Below, piece by piece: positions 43,379 to 53,000 of a DNA stretch of 64,000 nucleotides. A program made the translations under genes and the position numbers. The stretch comes from an uncultured Eubacteriales bacterium (GTDB lineage Bacteria > Bacillota > Clostridia > Lachnospirales > Lachnospiraceae): the NCBI GenBank assembly GCA_900316115.1, contig ONBN01000004.1:1-64000 (forward strand). The letters run 5' to 3'. The notes under the pieces were generated by a model. The model ran no database searches. It was not told the DNA's origin and saw nothing but the letters and a program-made list of their open reading frames with translations. Each line of letters begins with the position of its first letter. The first letter of the stretch is position 1.

Positions 43379-43912
43379 TTATAATTCTACGTAAGTTGGC
43401 TCATGTCCCATAGCAGGAATGATCTTTTCGAGCATATCTTTGGTGCTGATTCGAAGACTGGAGGTGTTGATGCAGGGATGACAGCCAATATACGGTTCTT
43501 TTACCACATCCCGGTCTATGAGAAGACGTACTCTGTGTTCTTTATCATTCATCAGCCCCAGGATACTTACAGAGCCTGGAGTAATGTCCAGAAATTCTTC
43601 CATATAATTTTCTTTTGCAAAAGAAAGTCTTGCAGATCCGATCTGGGAAGACAGATCCTTTGTTTTAAATTTCTTATCCCCAGGAATCAGAAGCAGGTAA
43701 AAATCTGTTTCCTGTCGGTTGCAGAGAAACAGATTCTTGCAGATCACAGTTCCCAGTACCTGATCGGCCTCCTGGCAGGCCTCAATGGTCATCAGGGCTT
43801 CGTGATCGATCCGCTGATATTTGATCCCAAGCGAATCAAGAAAATCATAAACCCGGATTTCCTTTGCAAGACGTCCCTGGCAGTCAGTGGGTCTTCCTTC
43901 AAATAATTCCAT
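43379..43912 (-). CDS. Prolyl-tRNA editing protein (YbaK/ProX family)
   Basis: The 177-residue protein has the YbaK/ProXp fold: LGIKYQRIDHEALMTIEACQEAD (about 25-47), KNLFLCNRQETDFYLLLIPGDKKFKTK and SARLSFAKENYMEEFLDITPGSVSILGL (about 92-119). GCHPCINTSSLRI is near the end. It hydrolyses mischarged Ala- or Cys-tRNA(Pro) in trans; the ProXp-ala (PrdX) type fits best. The start at 43912 follows AAGGAGAT; longer starts have no such site. It is monocistronic, transcribed away from the histidine kinase operon. Confidence 0.88.
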   Translation of the reverse strand: MELFEGRPTDCQGRLAKEIRVYDFLDSLGIKYQRIDHEALMTIEACQEADQVLGTVICKNLFLCNRQETDFYLLLIPGDKKFKTKDLSSQIGSARLSFAKENYMEEFLDITPGSVSILGLMNDKEHRVRLLIDRDVVKEPYIGCHPCINTSSLRISTKDMLEKIIPAMGHEPTYVEL

Positions 43913-44022
43913 ATCAGTATCTCCTTGCAGTAATTTCATAATCAGAACCACCAGGCCTGGCAGCACTGTCTGAAGGATATTGTATCATGGTAAAGCGATA
44001 AAATCCAGGGGGATAAATAACA

Positions 44023-45282
44023 TCAGGGCAGGATGATCCGTATCCTGGTGCCAAGTTCTGTACGGGAAAGGATCTCAAAACGTCCGTTATGCCGGTCAAT
44101 GATCCACCTGGCAATAGAAAGCCCCAGTCCGGTTCCCTGATAACTGCGGGCTTCGTCAGAACGGTAAAAACGCTCGAACATATGGGAAACATCTTTGGGA
44201 GACATACCGATGCCGGAATCCTGTACTTCCAGATAAGGTTTCCCCTTATCAGTCTGTCCGGTACGCAGAAGGATCTCAGCTCCTTCTGGGGTATATTTGG
44301 CACTGTTATCAACAAGAATACGTACAGCCTGTTTTAAAAGGGCAGGGTCTGCCTGTACCTGCCGCACCGGATCCCCAGGCCGGAAACGGTAAAGATGCTT
44401 TTCATCGATCATCAGGGATTCTTCATAAATTTCCTCCATCAGATCATTAGGGGAAACCGGTTCCATGGAAAGCTTTGTTTTGCCACTGTCACCTCTTGCC
44501 AGGAATAAAAGCTGATCCACCAGATGCTTCATGTGGTCAGATTCATTCTGGATAGCTGAAATGGATTCATCCAGAACCTTTTCATCTTCTTTTCCCCAAC
44601 GGGCAAGCATATTGGCATAGCCCTGGATCACAGCGATAGGGGTACGCAGCTCATGGGATGCATCGTTTACAAACCGTGCCTGCTGTCTCTGGGAATCCCG
44701 CATACGTAGAAGCAGGTTGTTCATGGCTGCTTCGATCCCCTGCAGGTCAGCATCCCCGAAAGAAAGAAGCTCTGCTTCTTCAGGATGGAGGTGGGAAATG
44801 GCATCCTCGATCTGCTGGTATTTGTCACTGGAAAGAGCCATACGGCTCAGTTCATCTGCTTTCAGGGCAATCTCATTGATCGGTGCCAGGATCCGGCGGA
44901 TTTTTTTACCTTCTTTGGCATAGGAAAGACATATGGAAAGAAGCTGCAGCAAAAAAAGAACCCCAACTATGATACCAAGTGCAATGATCAGGTTGGCGAG
45001 GGGAACCTCTAACAGGATCTTCTCTTTTTTATTGGATACAATGTAAACAAGATCCTGGAACTGGTGTGTGCTTCCTGAAGGAATATGGAAATAACGGTTA
45101 TAGGAGGGGATGAATTTCCCAAAGGTATAGTATTCCTGACTGGCCAGCCATCCCAGGAACAGAAGCACAAAAAGAAGAAAATCAAAGCCTGTGTACATGG
45201 CGATTTTCTTCCGGATCAATGACCTGTGCAGCTTTCTTGCAATAGAGGTCATACGTTTGGTCTGAGCATTATTTTTTGACAT
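44023..45282 (-). CDS. Sensor histidine kinase
   Basis: The 419-residue membrane kinase has helices at about 29-46 and 92-116 enclosing a small extracellular sensor, then a HAMP-like linker. The HisKA box is NDASHELRTPIAVIQGYANML (split across about 203-222). The catalytic domain has ILVDNSAKYTPEG, DSGIGMS and GTGLGLSIA. It phosphorylates the response regulator whose gene ends four bases upstream. The signal is unknown; the extracellular loop is short (about 45 residues) and has no known ligand-binding domain. Confidence 0.92.
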   Translation of the reverse strand: MSKNNAQTKRMTSIARKLHRSLIRKKIAMYTGFDFLLFVLLFLGWLASQEYYTFGKFIPSYNRYFHIPSGSTHQFQDLVYIVSNKKEKILLEVPLANLIIALGIIVGVLFLLQLLSICLSYAKEGKKIRRILAPINEIALKADELSRMALSSDKYQQIEDAISHLHPEEAELLSFGDADLQGIEAAMNNLLLRMRDSQRQQARFVNDASHELRTPIAVIQGYANMLARWGKEDEKVLDESISAIQNESDHMKHLVDQLLFLARGDSGKTKLSMEPVSPNDLMEEIYEESLMIDEKHLYRFRPGDPVRQVQADPALLKQAVRILVDNSAKYTPEGAEILLRTGQTDKGKPYLEVQDSGIGMSPKDVSHMFERFYRSDEARSYQGTGLGLSIARWIIDRHNGRFEILSRTELGTRIRIILP

Positions 45283-45286
45283 TTTT

Positions 45287-45988
45287 TCACTCTTCCGATT
45301 TAATCACATAGCCTACGCCCCGGATGGTCTGGATCATTTTGACCTGGAAAACCTGATCGATTTTGGAACGGAGAAAACGGATATATACGTCTACAACATT
45401 GGTTTCGCCTACATAATCATATCCACATACACGCTCCAGGAGAACATCCCGGGTCAGTACAATATCCTGGTTTTCCAGAAGAACCTTCAGCATCTGGAAT
45501 TCCCGGTTGGTAAGGCTGATCTCATGGTTGTCGTAAGTAACCTGATGCTTCTTTTCATTCAGGGTAAGATGCCCCCAGTGAAGAAGACCGTCTTCTGCTT
45601 CGGGCGCAGCTTCTTTGTTAAAATTCCTGTGCAGCTTTATTGCCACACGGATCCTTGCCAGCAGCTCTTCAATGGCAAAGGGTTTGGTAATATAATCTAC
45701 AGCACCGGCATCCAGTCCGGCTACCTTATCCATTACTGCATCACGGGCAGTAAGAAGGATCACAGGAGTAGGATGATCCTGCAGAAGCCGTCTTAGAACC
45801 TCCAGACCATTCAGGCCTGGAAGCATGATATCCAGAAGAATAAGGTCAAAATCCCCTGCCACAGCCATGGCAAGGGCTTCTCTTCCGTTGGAGGATTTGC
45901 TGACCTGGTAGCCTTCGTGGAGCAGTTCAAGCTCCACGAATCTGGCCAGTTTTTCTTCATCTTCTACGATCAGAATATGTTCGTTCAT
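45287..45988 (-). CDS. OmpR-family response regulator
   Basis: The 233-residue protein has a receiver domain with the phosphoacceptor in DLILLDIMLPG (about residue 52), a conserved Lys in ITKPF, and a winged helix (about 130-230: LTNREFQMLKVLLENQDIVLTRDVLLERVCGYDY, VVDVYIRFLRSKID and TIRGVGYVIK). It belongs to the OmpR/PhoB type, which binds direct repeats. It lies between the DUF4342 gene and the kinase gene, transcribed in that order. A tandem 11-base repeat at 46610-46631 may be its autoregulatory site. Confidence 0.94.
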   Translation of the reverse strand: MNEHILIVEDEEKLARFVELELLHEGYQVSKSSNGREALAMAVAGDFDLILLDIMLPGLNGLEVLRRLLQDHPTPVILLTARDAVMDKVAGLDAGAVDYITKPFAIEELLARIRVAIKLHRNFNKEAAPEAEDGLLHWGHLTLNEKKHQVTYDNHEISLTNREFQMLKVLLENQDIVLTRDVLLERVCGYDYVGETNVVDVYIRFLRSKIDQVFQVKMIQTIRGVGYVIKSEE

Positions 45989-45997
45989 GATTAAAAT

Positions 45998-46525
45998 TTA
46001 CCTGCTTTCAAATTCACTTTTTACTTTTTCAGCAACTTCGCTGGCTTTGTCCATAGCTTTGTTTGCCGGGGAAAGGTCATCCTTTCCTGAGAAAGAATAG
46101 CGGCAGTCAAAGAAGAGTGCGATGATCGCCGCCGGAAGTAACAGATGCCATGCAAACAGCAGTGCCAGAACCAGCACCCAGGCAGGTACTCTGATTAGTT
46201 CTTTGTCATGGCGTTTCACACAGAAGCTGTTTTCTTTGCTCATGCGGAACAGCACCTTGCATACCTTTACCAGCTTGGTAAGAATGCCTTCTTCAGATTC
46301 TTTTTCCTGTTCTTCTACCTTTTCCTTAACGGATACATACTGGGGAGATTCCTGGGAGGTTGAGGAAGCTGTTTCCTGTTCAGGAGTTTCTACCTTACCG
46401 TTTTTTTCAAGGTATACCATAGCGTCCAGAAGGTCCCAGCCGCTTGCTTCCAGGGCTTCTTTTGCTTCTTCATAGCTTACATTTGCTCTTTCTCTTAATT
46501 TTTCAACTTTTTCTAACTGGTCCAT
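45998..46525 (-). CDS. DUF4342 membrane protein with UBA-like N-terminus
   Basis: The 175-residue protein starts with a UBA-like helical bundle (about 1-40: LEKVEKLRERANVSYEEAKEALEASGWDLLDAMVYLE), then an acidic linker. A DUF4342 segment has one membrane hairpin (VPAWVLVLALLFAWHLLLPAAIIALFF, about 110-136), followed by a charged C-terminus. The function is unknown; it is often encoded with two-component systems. It is the first gene of this minus-strand operon and is probably regulated by its partners. The start at 46525 follows AGGAAAAGGA. An in-frame start eight codons earlier lacks that site. Confidence 0.8.
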   Translation of the reverse strand: MDQLEKVEKLRERANVSYEEAKEALEASGWDLLDAMVYLEKNGKVETPEQETASSTSQESPQYVSVKEKVEEQEKESEEGILTKLVKVCKVLFRMSKENSFCVKRHDKELIRVPAWVLVLALLFAWHLLLPAAIIALFFDCRYSFSGKDDLSPANKAMDKASEVAEKVKSEFESR

Positions 46526-46609
46526 AATTTTCCTTTTCCTTTCAATCAAAGTCTTGTATCAGTTGACAGGTTATAATCTACCAGTGGTTCCTTAAAGTGA
46601 CTTTGAAGA

Positions 46610-46631
46610 AAGATTAAAATAAGATTAAAAA
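46610..46631 (-). promoter_or_regulatory. Tandem 11-base repeat, candidate response-regulator site
   Basis: AAGATTAAAAT and AAGATTAAAAA lie head to tail (46610-46620 and 46621-46631), about 90 bases upstream of the DUF4342 start. OmpR-family regulators bind direct repeats of this period. The remaining 46526-46899 gap also holds TATAAT at 46800-46805, a candidate -10 for the L25 gene with no clear -35. Confidence 0.45.
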
Positions 46632-46899
46632 TGAAGTGGATTCGTTTAATAATACAATACACCAAAACTGGAGACAATACAAAGAAAATTATGGGTGGGA
46701 GCGGTATTGAACAGTGCTGGAAAAAGGCAAGACTAAAAACTTACAAAAATAACAGGTAAAAAAATTAATAATTGGTGAATCTTAAATTGATATGGGCGTT
46801 ATAATACAACTGTAACAAAGGAAAGCTACTTAATAAAACCTCTTTGGGAAACCAAGGTGAAGGCTATTGAGCAAATCAGATTTTTGGAGGAAAAGATAA

Positions 46900-47484
46900 A
46901 TGAATACTTTAAAAGCTGAAAAAAGAAGCATGGATGTCAAAGCCAAAAAATTAAGAAGAGAAGGATTTGTTACCGGTAATATCTTTGGAAGAGAAATAAA
47001 AGAATCCATTCCCATCAAAATCGTTAAGAAAGATCTGGATAAGCTGCTGAAAACAAGCAATAAAGGAAGCCAGATCATGCTGGATGTAGACGGTACAAAG
47101 TATGATGTACTGATCAAGGATGTGGAATTTAACCCATTAAAGGGACAGGTAGATGAGATCGATTTCCAGGCTCTGGTAAGCAACGAGAAAGTCCATTCCG
47201 TTGCAGAGGTTGTTCTTCTGAACCATGATAAAGTAACAGACGGAGTTGTACAGCTTCTGCTTGAAGAGATTGCTTACAAAGCTCTGCCAGCTGCATTGGT
47301 TGAGAAGATTGAGATTGATGTTGGAGATATGCATGTAGGCGACAGCATCAAAGTTAAGGATCTGCCTATCGCACAGGATAAAGATGTAGATCTGAGCACA
47401 GATCTGAATGCAGCAGTAGTTGTTGTTTCTGAGGTACACAATGTAGTTCCTGAGGAGCCAAAGGAAGACGAAGCTGCTGAATAA
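46900..47484 (+). CDS. rplY: Ribosomal protein L25 / general stress protein Ctc
   Basis: The 194-residue protein has the L25 beta-barrel domain (about 1-90: LRREGFVTGNIFGREI, SQIMLDVDGTKYDVLIKDVEFNPLKGQVDEIDFQAL). The TL5/Ctc C-terminal domain follows (about 93-185: EVVLLNHDKVTDGVVQLLLEEIAYKALPAALVEKIEIDV), ending in an acidic tail. It binds 5S rRNA in the large subunit and is stress-induced in Bacillus relatives. GGAGG lies eleven bases before the ATG. It is monocistronic with a hairpin terminator. Confidence 0.92.
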   Translation: MNTLKAEKRSMDVKAKKLRREGFVTGNIFGREIKESIPIKIVKKDLDKLLKTSNKGSQIMLDVDGTKYDVLIKDVEFNPLKGQVDEIDFQALVSNEKVHSVAEVVLLNHDKVTDGVVQLLLEEIAYKALPAALVEKIEIDVGDMHVGDSIKVKDLPIAQDKDVDLSTDLNAAVVVVSEVHNVVPEEPKEDEAAE

Positions 47485-47518
47485 AGCCCCATTGTTTATG
47501 TATGAATGTTGTTGTGAA

Positions 47519-47553
47519 AGGCCGTCACTGCCCAGTACAGTGGCGGTCTTTTT
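47519..47553 (+). terminator. Terminator of the L25 gene
   Basis: GGCCGTCACTG near 47520 pairs with CAGTGGCGGTC near 47538-47548 around a seven-base loop, followed by TTTTTG. Confidence 0.8.
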
Positions 47554-47617
47554 GCGCCTTTTCTGCTATAATGTATTGCATATCCACACTCTGCACGATT
47601 CGATAAATAAAAAATAT

Positions 47618-47645
47618 TTGTTAATAGTCACTTTAATGCTATAAT
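47618..47645 (+). promoter_or_regulatory. Promoter of the SMC-like operon
   Basis: TTGTTA at 47618-47623 and TATAAT at 47640-47645 at 16-base spacing, about 85 bases before the first start codon. Confidence 0.6.
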
Positions 47646-47728
47646 AAAATGTTGAAAAATACGTGGACAAAAGATATTTCGCCGCTGGCATCAACGCATA
47701 GGATGCAGGCAGCGCTAAAGGAGTACCA

Positions 47729-49360
47729 ATGCAATATGATTTTCTGAAAAATTTCCCCAAAAGAATGAAAAGTGTAGGACTGCATGGAATGATCATTCAG
47801 AACAGCAGCCAGAAAACAACCTGGAAGCAATACGGTATCCAAAGCCTTGAAGAACAGATGAACCTGATCTTTGCAGTTCTTTTGTTTATTATGGAACAGT
47901 CACTGAAAGAAGAAAACTGCACCATGGATGATATTGGGGCCTATCTTGACGAACTGCTTTCCAGATATATGAAAAAATCCTTTTCCTTTGAAGAATGCCG
48001 GAAGCTGGGGGATTTCATTGTGAATGTGATCCTTTGTAATGAAGGCAGGCCCATGTACTTTGAAGGATATGATTTTGAACAGGAACAGTACAAAAAAATA
48101 CATATCAGCTATGTGGCAAACAAGATCGTTTATCTGGATCAGGACATACGCAGAACCTCCTATTATCTTACAGATGACGGGTATAATCTGCTGCTTTCCA
48201 CCCTGGAAGTGGAAAGTAATATGAAGCTGACCATACATGAAATGATCTTTCAGATGCATCTTAAGAAGCAGAATTATGATAAGGCAGTAGATGAGATCCG
48301 TAATATTTTTAACCTGATGCGGATACAGCTCCAGAAGATCCAGGAGGCCATGGGAAGGATCAAACGGAATGCGCTGGAGTATTCAGTAAAGGACTATCAG
48401 CAGATCCTGAAAGAGAATCTGGACACCCTTAGCGAGACAAAAGAGAAATTCCAGAATTACCGGGAAATGGTAAAAAGCAGGATGCGTGAGCTGGAAGAAC
48501 AGAATATCAGTGTCAGACACCTGACAGAACAGGAAGCGGGAAGTCTGGACAGCCTGCGAACCATTGAACAGTATCTGGAGAGGACTGTAGACGAGCATCA
48601 GAAGATATTAAGCAGCCATTTTGACCTGAAGGCTCTTTATACAAGAGAACTGGAACTTTTGTCACAGATGTCCATGATTCAGAGGTTTTCCTTCAGGGGA
48701 GAACTGTACGATAAGATCCTGAAAAATCCAGGTGCTTTAAAGAATACGGACATTTTCCTGAAACCATTATTTAACCGGGAACCGGATAAAATCTACAATC
48801 TGAATAAGGCCTTCCATTATCAGAAGCTTTCCGAGAAAAACAAGGATGAAGACACAGAGGAAGAGCTTGATTTTGATGAGGAACACTTCCGGAAAGAAAA
48901 GGAAAAACGACAGAGACAGAAGCTGAAAAAGTATGAAAACAGTCTTGGATTTTTGCTGGATACAGCGAAGAAAACAGGTGAAACAGACCTGAAAAACCTG
49001 GCAGATATGATAAAGGAAAATCCCGAAGATCAGGAAAAATTACTTCCGGATGTGGAAATCTTTAAGGAAATTATGGTAGAACTGATCCGTGCCAAGGAGA
49101 TTGATCTGGACGCTCTGAAAAAGGAGAGAAGTCAGTATATCCAGGATCAGACCGGAGACTTTCGGCTGAACAGGATGCTTTTGCAGCTTGTGGAGCAGAT
49201 ACCGGATGGGGAACAGATCCAAAGGGTGGAGATCACCAGACTGGAAGAGAAAGAACCGGTCCTTTTTCAAAATATACCGGATGAACAGGGAGAAAAAAGG
49301 AGTGTCCGTTGTTCCAATGTACGGATTCGTATTATAAGAAATGAGGAAGAAATGTTATGA
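47729..49360 (+). CDS. Kleisin-like subunit of a MukBEF/Wadjet-type SMC complex (JetA/MukF-like)
   Basis: The 543-residue protein has an N-terminal helical, winged-helix-like region (about 1-180, including FSFEECRKLGDFIVNVILC). Long coiled coils follow (about 190-300: EKFQNYREMVKSRMRELEEQ), then a Glu/Lys-rich linker (about 365-405) and a C-terminal beta-like segment ending VRCSNVRIRIIRN. No catalytic motif is seen. Position and layout match MukF/JetA-type kleisins that bridge the heads of the MukB-like protein (DUF5716/JetA-type families are likely relatives). AAAGGAG precedes the ATG, and the stop overlaps the next start by four bases. Confidence 0.7.
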   Translation: MQYDFLKNFPKRMKSVGLHGMIIQNSSQKTTWKQYGIQSLEEQMNLIFAVLLFIMEQSLKEENCTMDDIGAYLDELLSRYMKKSFSFEECRKLGDFIVNVILCNEGRPMYFEGYDFEQEQYKKIHISYVANKIVYLDQDIRRTSYYLTDDGYNLLLSTLEVESNMKLTIHEMIFQMHLKKQNYDKAVDEIRNIFNLMRIQLQKIQEAMGRIKRNALEYSVKDYQQILKENLDTLSETKEKFQNYREMVKSRMRELEEQNISVRHLTEQEAGSLDSLRTIEQYLERTVDEHQKILSSHFDLKALYTRELELLSQMSMIQRFSFRGELYDKILKNPGALKNTDIFLKPLFNREPDKIYNLNKAFHYQKLSEKNKDEDTEEELDFDEEHFRKEKEKRQRQKLKKYENSLGFLLDTAKKTGETDLKNLADMIKENPEDQEKLLPDVEIFKEIMVELIRAKEIDLDALKKERSQYIQDQTGDFRLNRMLLQLVEQIPDGEQIQRVEITRLEEKEPVLFQNIPDEQGEKRSVRCSNVRIRIIRNEEEML

Positions 49361-50073
49361 CATATGAAGCAGAAGAAGTTCGTACCAGCCAGGAGATTTT
49401 TTACTATCTTCTGGAATACCACCAGCTGAGGGAAGAGGATGAACCGGTTCTTTTTAAGGCATATACAGAAGAGGAAAATATAAGAAATCTGGTTAAAAAC
49501 CAGGGCGAGATTGCAGGATCAGCAGTTGAACGATATGGAAATGTGGTGTATCTGATCCCTGGAGAAGACAATAATTTTCTGGGATTTTCCAGAGTGCAGC
49601 TGCGGGCAGCTTTGTGTAAATCTACAGCTTCTGATAAGGATTATTATCTGTCTCAGTTTGTGATCCTTACTCTTCTGGCAGAGTTTTATGATGGACAGGG
49701 AAGTACCTCCAAATCCAGGGAATATATCCGGGCAGGGGAATTTATGAACTGCATTTCCAGGCGCCTTAAAGAAGGGGCCGAGAACATAAATGAAGAAGAG
49801 ACGGATACAGCAGGGATCTCTTTTCAGGTAATGCTGGAGGCTTATGAGGCTCTTCGCTCTGAGGAAAAGGGCTCCAGGGCAAGAACCACAAAGGAAGGTT
49901 TTGTGCACAATATTCTGGCTTTTCTGCAGAAGCAGGAGCTGATCGAATATGTGGAACAGGATGAGATGATCAAAACAACAAGGAAGCTGGATAATTTCAT
50001 GGACTGGAATTTACTGAACCAGAATCATTACCAGAGAGTGCGCCGGGTACTGGAGGAGGCAGAAAATGAGTAA
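49357..50073 (+). CDS. MukE/JetB-like subunit of the SMC complex
   Basis: The 238-residue protein is predicted to be mostly helical with winged-helix character: SQEIFYYLLEYHQLREEDEPVLFKAYTEEENI at the start, YLSQFVILTLLAEFYDGQGSTSKSREYIRAGEFMNCISRRLKEG in the middle, FVHNILAFLQKQELIEYVEQDEMIKTTRKLDNFMDW near the end. It resembles the kite (MukE) subunits that bind kleisins, and DUF6063 is the family it most suggests. It overlaps the previous gene by four bases and the next by eight, so the three products are made in step. I see no enzyme motif. Confidence 0.68.
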   Translation: MTYEAEEVRTSQEIFYYLLEYHQLREEDEPVLFKAYTEEENIRNLVKNQGEIAGSAVERYGNVVYLIPGEDNNFLGFSRVQLRAALCKSTASDKDYYLSQFVILTLLAEFYDGQGSTSKSREYIRAGEFMNCISRRLKEGAENINEEETDTAGISFQVMLEAYEALRSEEKGSRARTTKEGFVHNILAFLQKQELIEYVEQDEMIKTTRKLDNFMDWNLLNQNHYQRVRRVLEEAENE

Positions 50074-53000
50074 GATCAACACAGTACGACTGATCAATCT
50101 GAATTACAATAACAACGCCATCCGGATCAGTGATGAGTGCTTTCATTTTAATGGGGAAAGTACATTGATCTCACTGCGAAACGGTGGTGGGAAATCCGTT
50201 CTTGTGCAGATGCTGACTGCACCTTTTGTGCATAAAAGATACAGGGATGCAAAGGACAGAACCTTTGAAAGCTACTTTACCACCAGCAGGCCGTCCTTCA
50301 TTTTGTTGGAATGGGCATTGGATCAGGAAGCAGGGTATGTGCTTGCAGGACTTATGATCCGCAGATCCCAGGAAAATACCGGGGACACAGAGGATAATCT
50401 GGATATGATCAGCATTATCAGTGAATATAAACAGCCTTGTCTTCAGGATATTTACCATCTGCCTGTAGTGGAAAAAGGGGAAAAAGAAATGACCCTGAAA
50501 AGCTTCCATGCCTGCAAGCAGATGTTTGAAGAATTTAAGAAAAATGGAAACAGGAAGTTTTTCTGCTACGACATGACCAGCTTCCCACAGGCAAGGCAGT
50601 ATTTTGATAAGCTGATGGAATATAACATCAATTATAAAGAGTGGGAAACCATTATTAAAAGGGTAAATCAGAAGGAATCCGGTCTTTCCGAACTGTTCGC
50701 AGACTGTAAAGATGAAAAAGGTTTGGTGGAAAAATGGTTTCTTGAGGCAGTGGAAAGCAAGCTGAACAAAGAACACAGCAGGATCCGTGAATTTCAGTCT
50801 ATCCTGGAGAAATATGCTGGCCAGTACAAAGAAAACCGGGCAAAAATCCAGAGAAGGGATCATATCCGTATCTTTAAAGAAGAAGGAGAAAAGATCCGCA
50901 GTCAGGCAGAAAATCTTCTGCAGGTAAAGCAGGAAAAACAGGACAGTGAAAACAGGATCGCATGGTTTATCCATGATCTGGAAAAGCTTCGTGAAGAAAC
51001 AAAAAGGAAAAGCCAGGATACCTGGAGAGCGGCAGAGCAGCTGGAATTGGAGGCTGCCCAGGTAGAATATGAGGATCTTTCCAGTCAGGTATACACGCAG
51101 AAGGATCAGGAACTTTTTCATGAAAGCAACCGGGATATGATCGATATAGAACGGGATAAACTGCGTGAAGAAGAAGCAGTCAGCAGGGAAAAAAGAAACC
51201 TTCTTTACTGTGCAAAACAGCAGCAGGTAGTGCAGGAAGAAAAGGAGGAACTGGATGCTATCCGTGAGAAGATTCTGATTGCCAGAAGGAAAGAAGAGGA
51301 CTGGGAACCAGAGCAGAAAAGCCTTGGATATCGTCTGAAATGCGGCTATGAAAAGCTGATCCGGGAGAATGAAGAACGACAGGAAGGTATACATGAGCAG
51401 CATGAAAAAACACTGTCACAGATAGCGCTAGAAGAGAAAAAACAGGAAGAAGCAGGAGAAAAGCTGCTGAAAATAAACGGGCAGATCGGCAGTCTGGAGA
51501 GTTTGATCCGCACCTATGACAAGGATGAAGAAGCATACAATATCCGCCATCAGGATAATTTGTCCAGAAATATCCTTGGTGTTTATGAGCCGGAAGCCCT
51601 GGAAAGCCGTCAGGAAAGCATCAGAGCAAGCCTTGAGCAGGCTGTGGAAACAAGAAAAGAAATTGTGGATAACCTGACCGGAAATGGGGAAGAAGTAAAG
51701 CAAAAAGAGCAGCTTCTGGAAGAAGAAAAAGAGCAGCTGTTTCAGAAAAAAACAGAGATTGTACGTGCGACAGAGCTTTTGGGAGAATATGAAAATGAAC
51801 TGGAAAGCCGCCGGGTGATCCTGAAATATCTGGACCTAAATGAGGATATGCTTTATGAAAAAGTGCGGATCCTTCATGCATCCCAGAGGAAGCTGGAGGA
51901 ATTATCCAGGCTTCGTAGAAACCTTGAAAAAGAGGAGGACAGTCTGTTAAAAGAGCTTCACGGACTGACTGGTGGAAGGACTCTGGAACTGCCAAAGGAT
52001 ATGGAAGAAGAGTTCCGTAATCTGGGGATTTCCATTGTATATGGTATGGAATGGCTGAAGAAAAACGGCTTTACAAAAGAACAGAATCAGGAACTGGTAC
52101 AGAAAAATCCATTCCTTCCGTATAGCCTGATCCTTACAGAAAAGGAGATCCATCTGCTGGAAGGACAGGGAAAACAGATCTACACATCCTTCCCGGTGCC
52201 AGTGATCCAAAAGGAAAAGCTTCAGGAAATCAACCTGGCTTCCGATCACAGAGTTTTGAGTTTTGAGGGCATGGGATTTTATGTTTTCTTTAATGAAAAC
52301 CTGCTGGATGAAGAAAAACTGCAGCAGATGATTCTTGAAAAGCAGCAGCAGCTGGCACGGATCCGGGAGCAGATCGATTTACGGAAAAAGGAATATGAGG
52401 AATCCTTTGTAAGACAGACAAGGCTGGAAAACCAGAACGTAACAAAGGAAAACTGGCAGGCTTTGCAGGAAAAGAAAGAGAAGCTGGAAGCGGAAAAAAC
52501 AGACCTGGAAAATGAAATTCTGGAAAAATCCACACAGATCCAGGAACTGAAAAATCAGGCTGAACAGCTTCAGAAACAGACGCTGGAAGCAGAGCGTGGA
52601 GTGGACAGACAGGAACAGCAAAAAGAAGAACTAGAGGGACTGTGCCGCTCCTATCAGAGTTATGAGGACAATCGCACATGCCTTGAAAATGTGCGGGCAG
52701 AGGAGAAGATTCTGCAGGAAATGCAGACAGCTTCCAGAGAAAAGATCCAGAGTCTGCAGGAATTAAGAAGATCTCTGGAACTGGATGGAGACAAGCTTCT
52801 TCGTGATGGGGAAGAACTTCATACAAAATACAGAAAATACCAGACCTATGAAAGTACAGAAAGCACATTAAATGCTGAGATGGAAAGTGAACAAAAGGAG
52901 CTGCCATTAAGCCAGCTGGAAGCACGCTACGATGCACTGACATCTGAATTTTCAAGGGAATTGAAAGAACTGGAAGAACAGGAACAGACCTGTATGAAGC

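Noticed and set aside
50171..51403. Long minus-strand frame opposite the SMC gene
   Set aside because: The Phe/Leu-rich translation is the complement of the Lys/Glu-rich coiled coil. There is no start signal.
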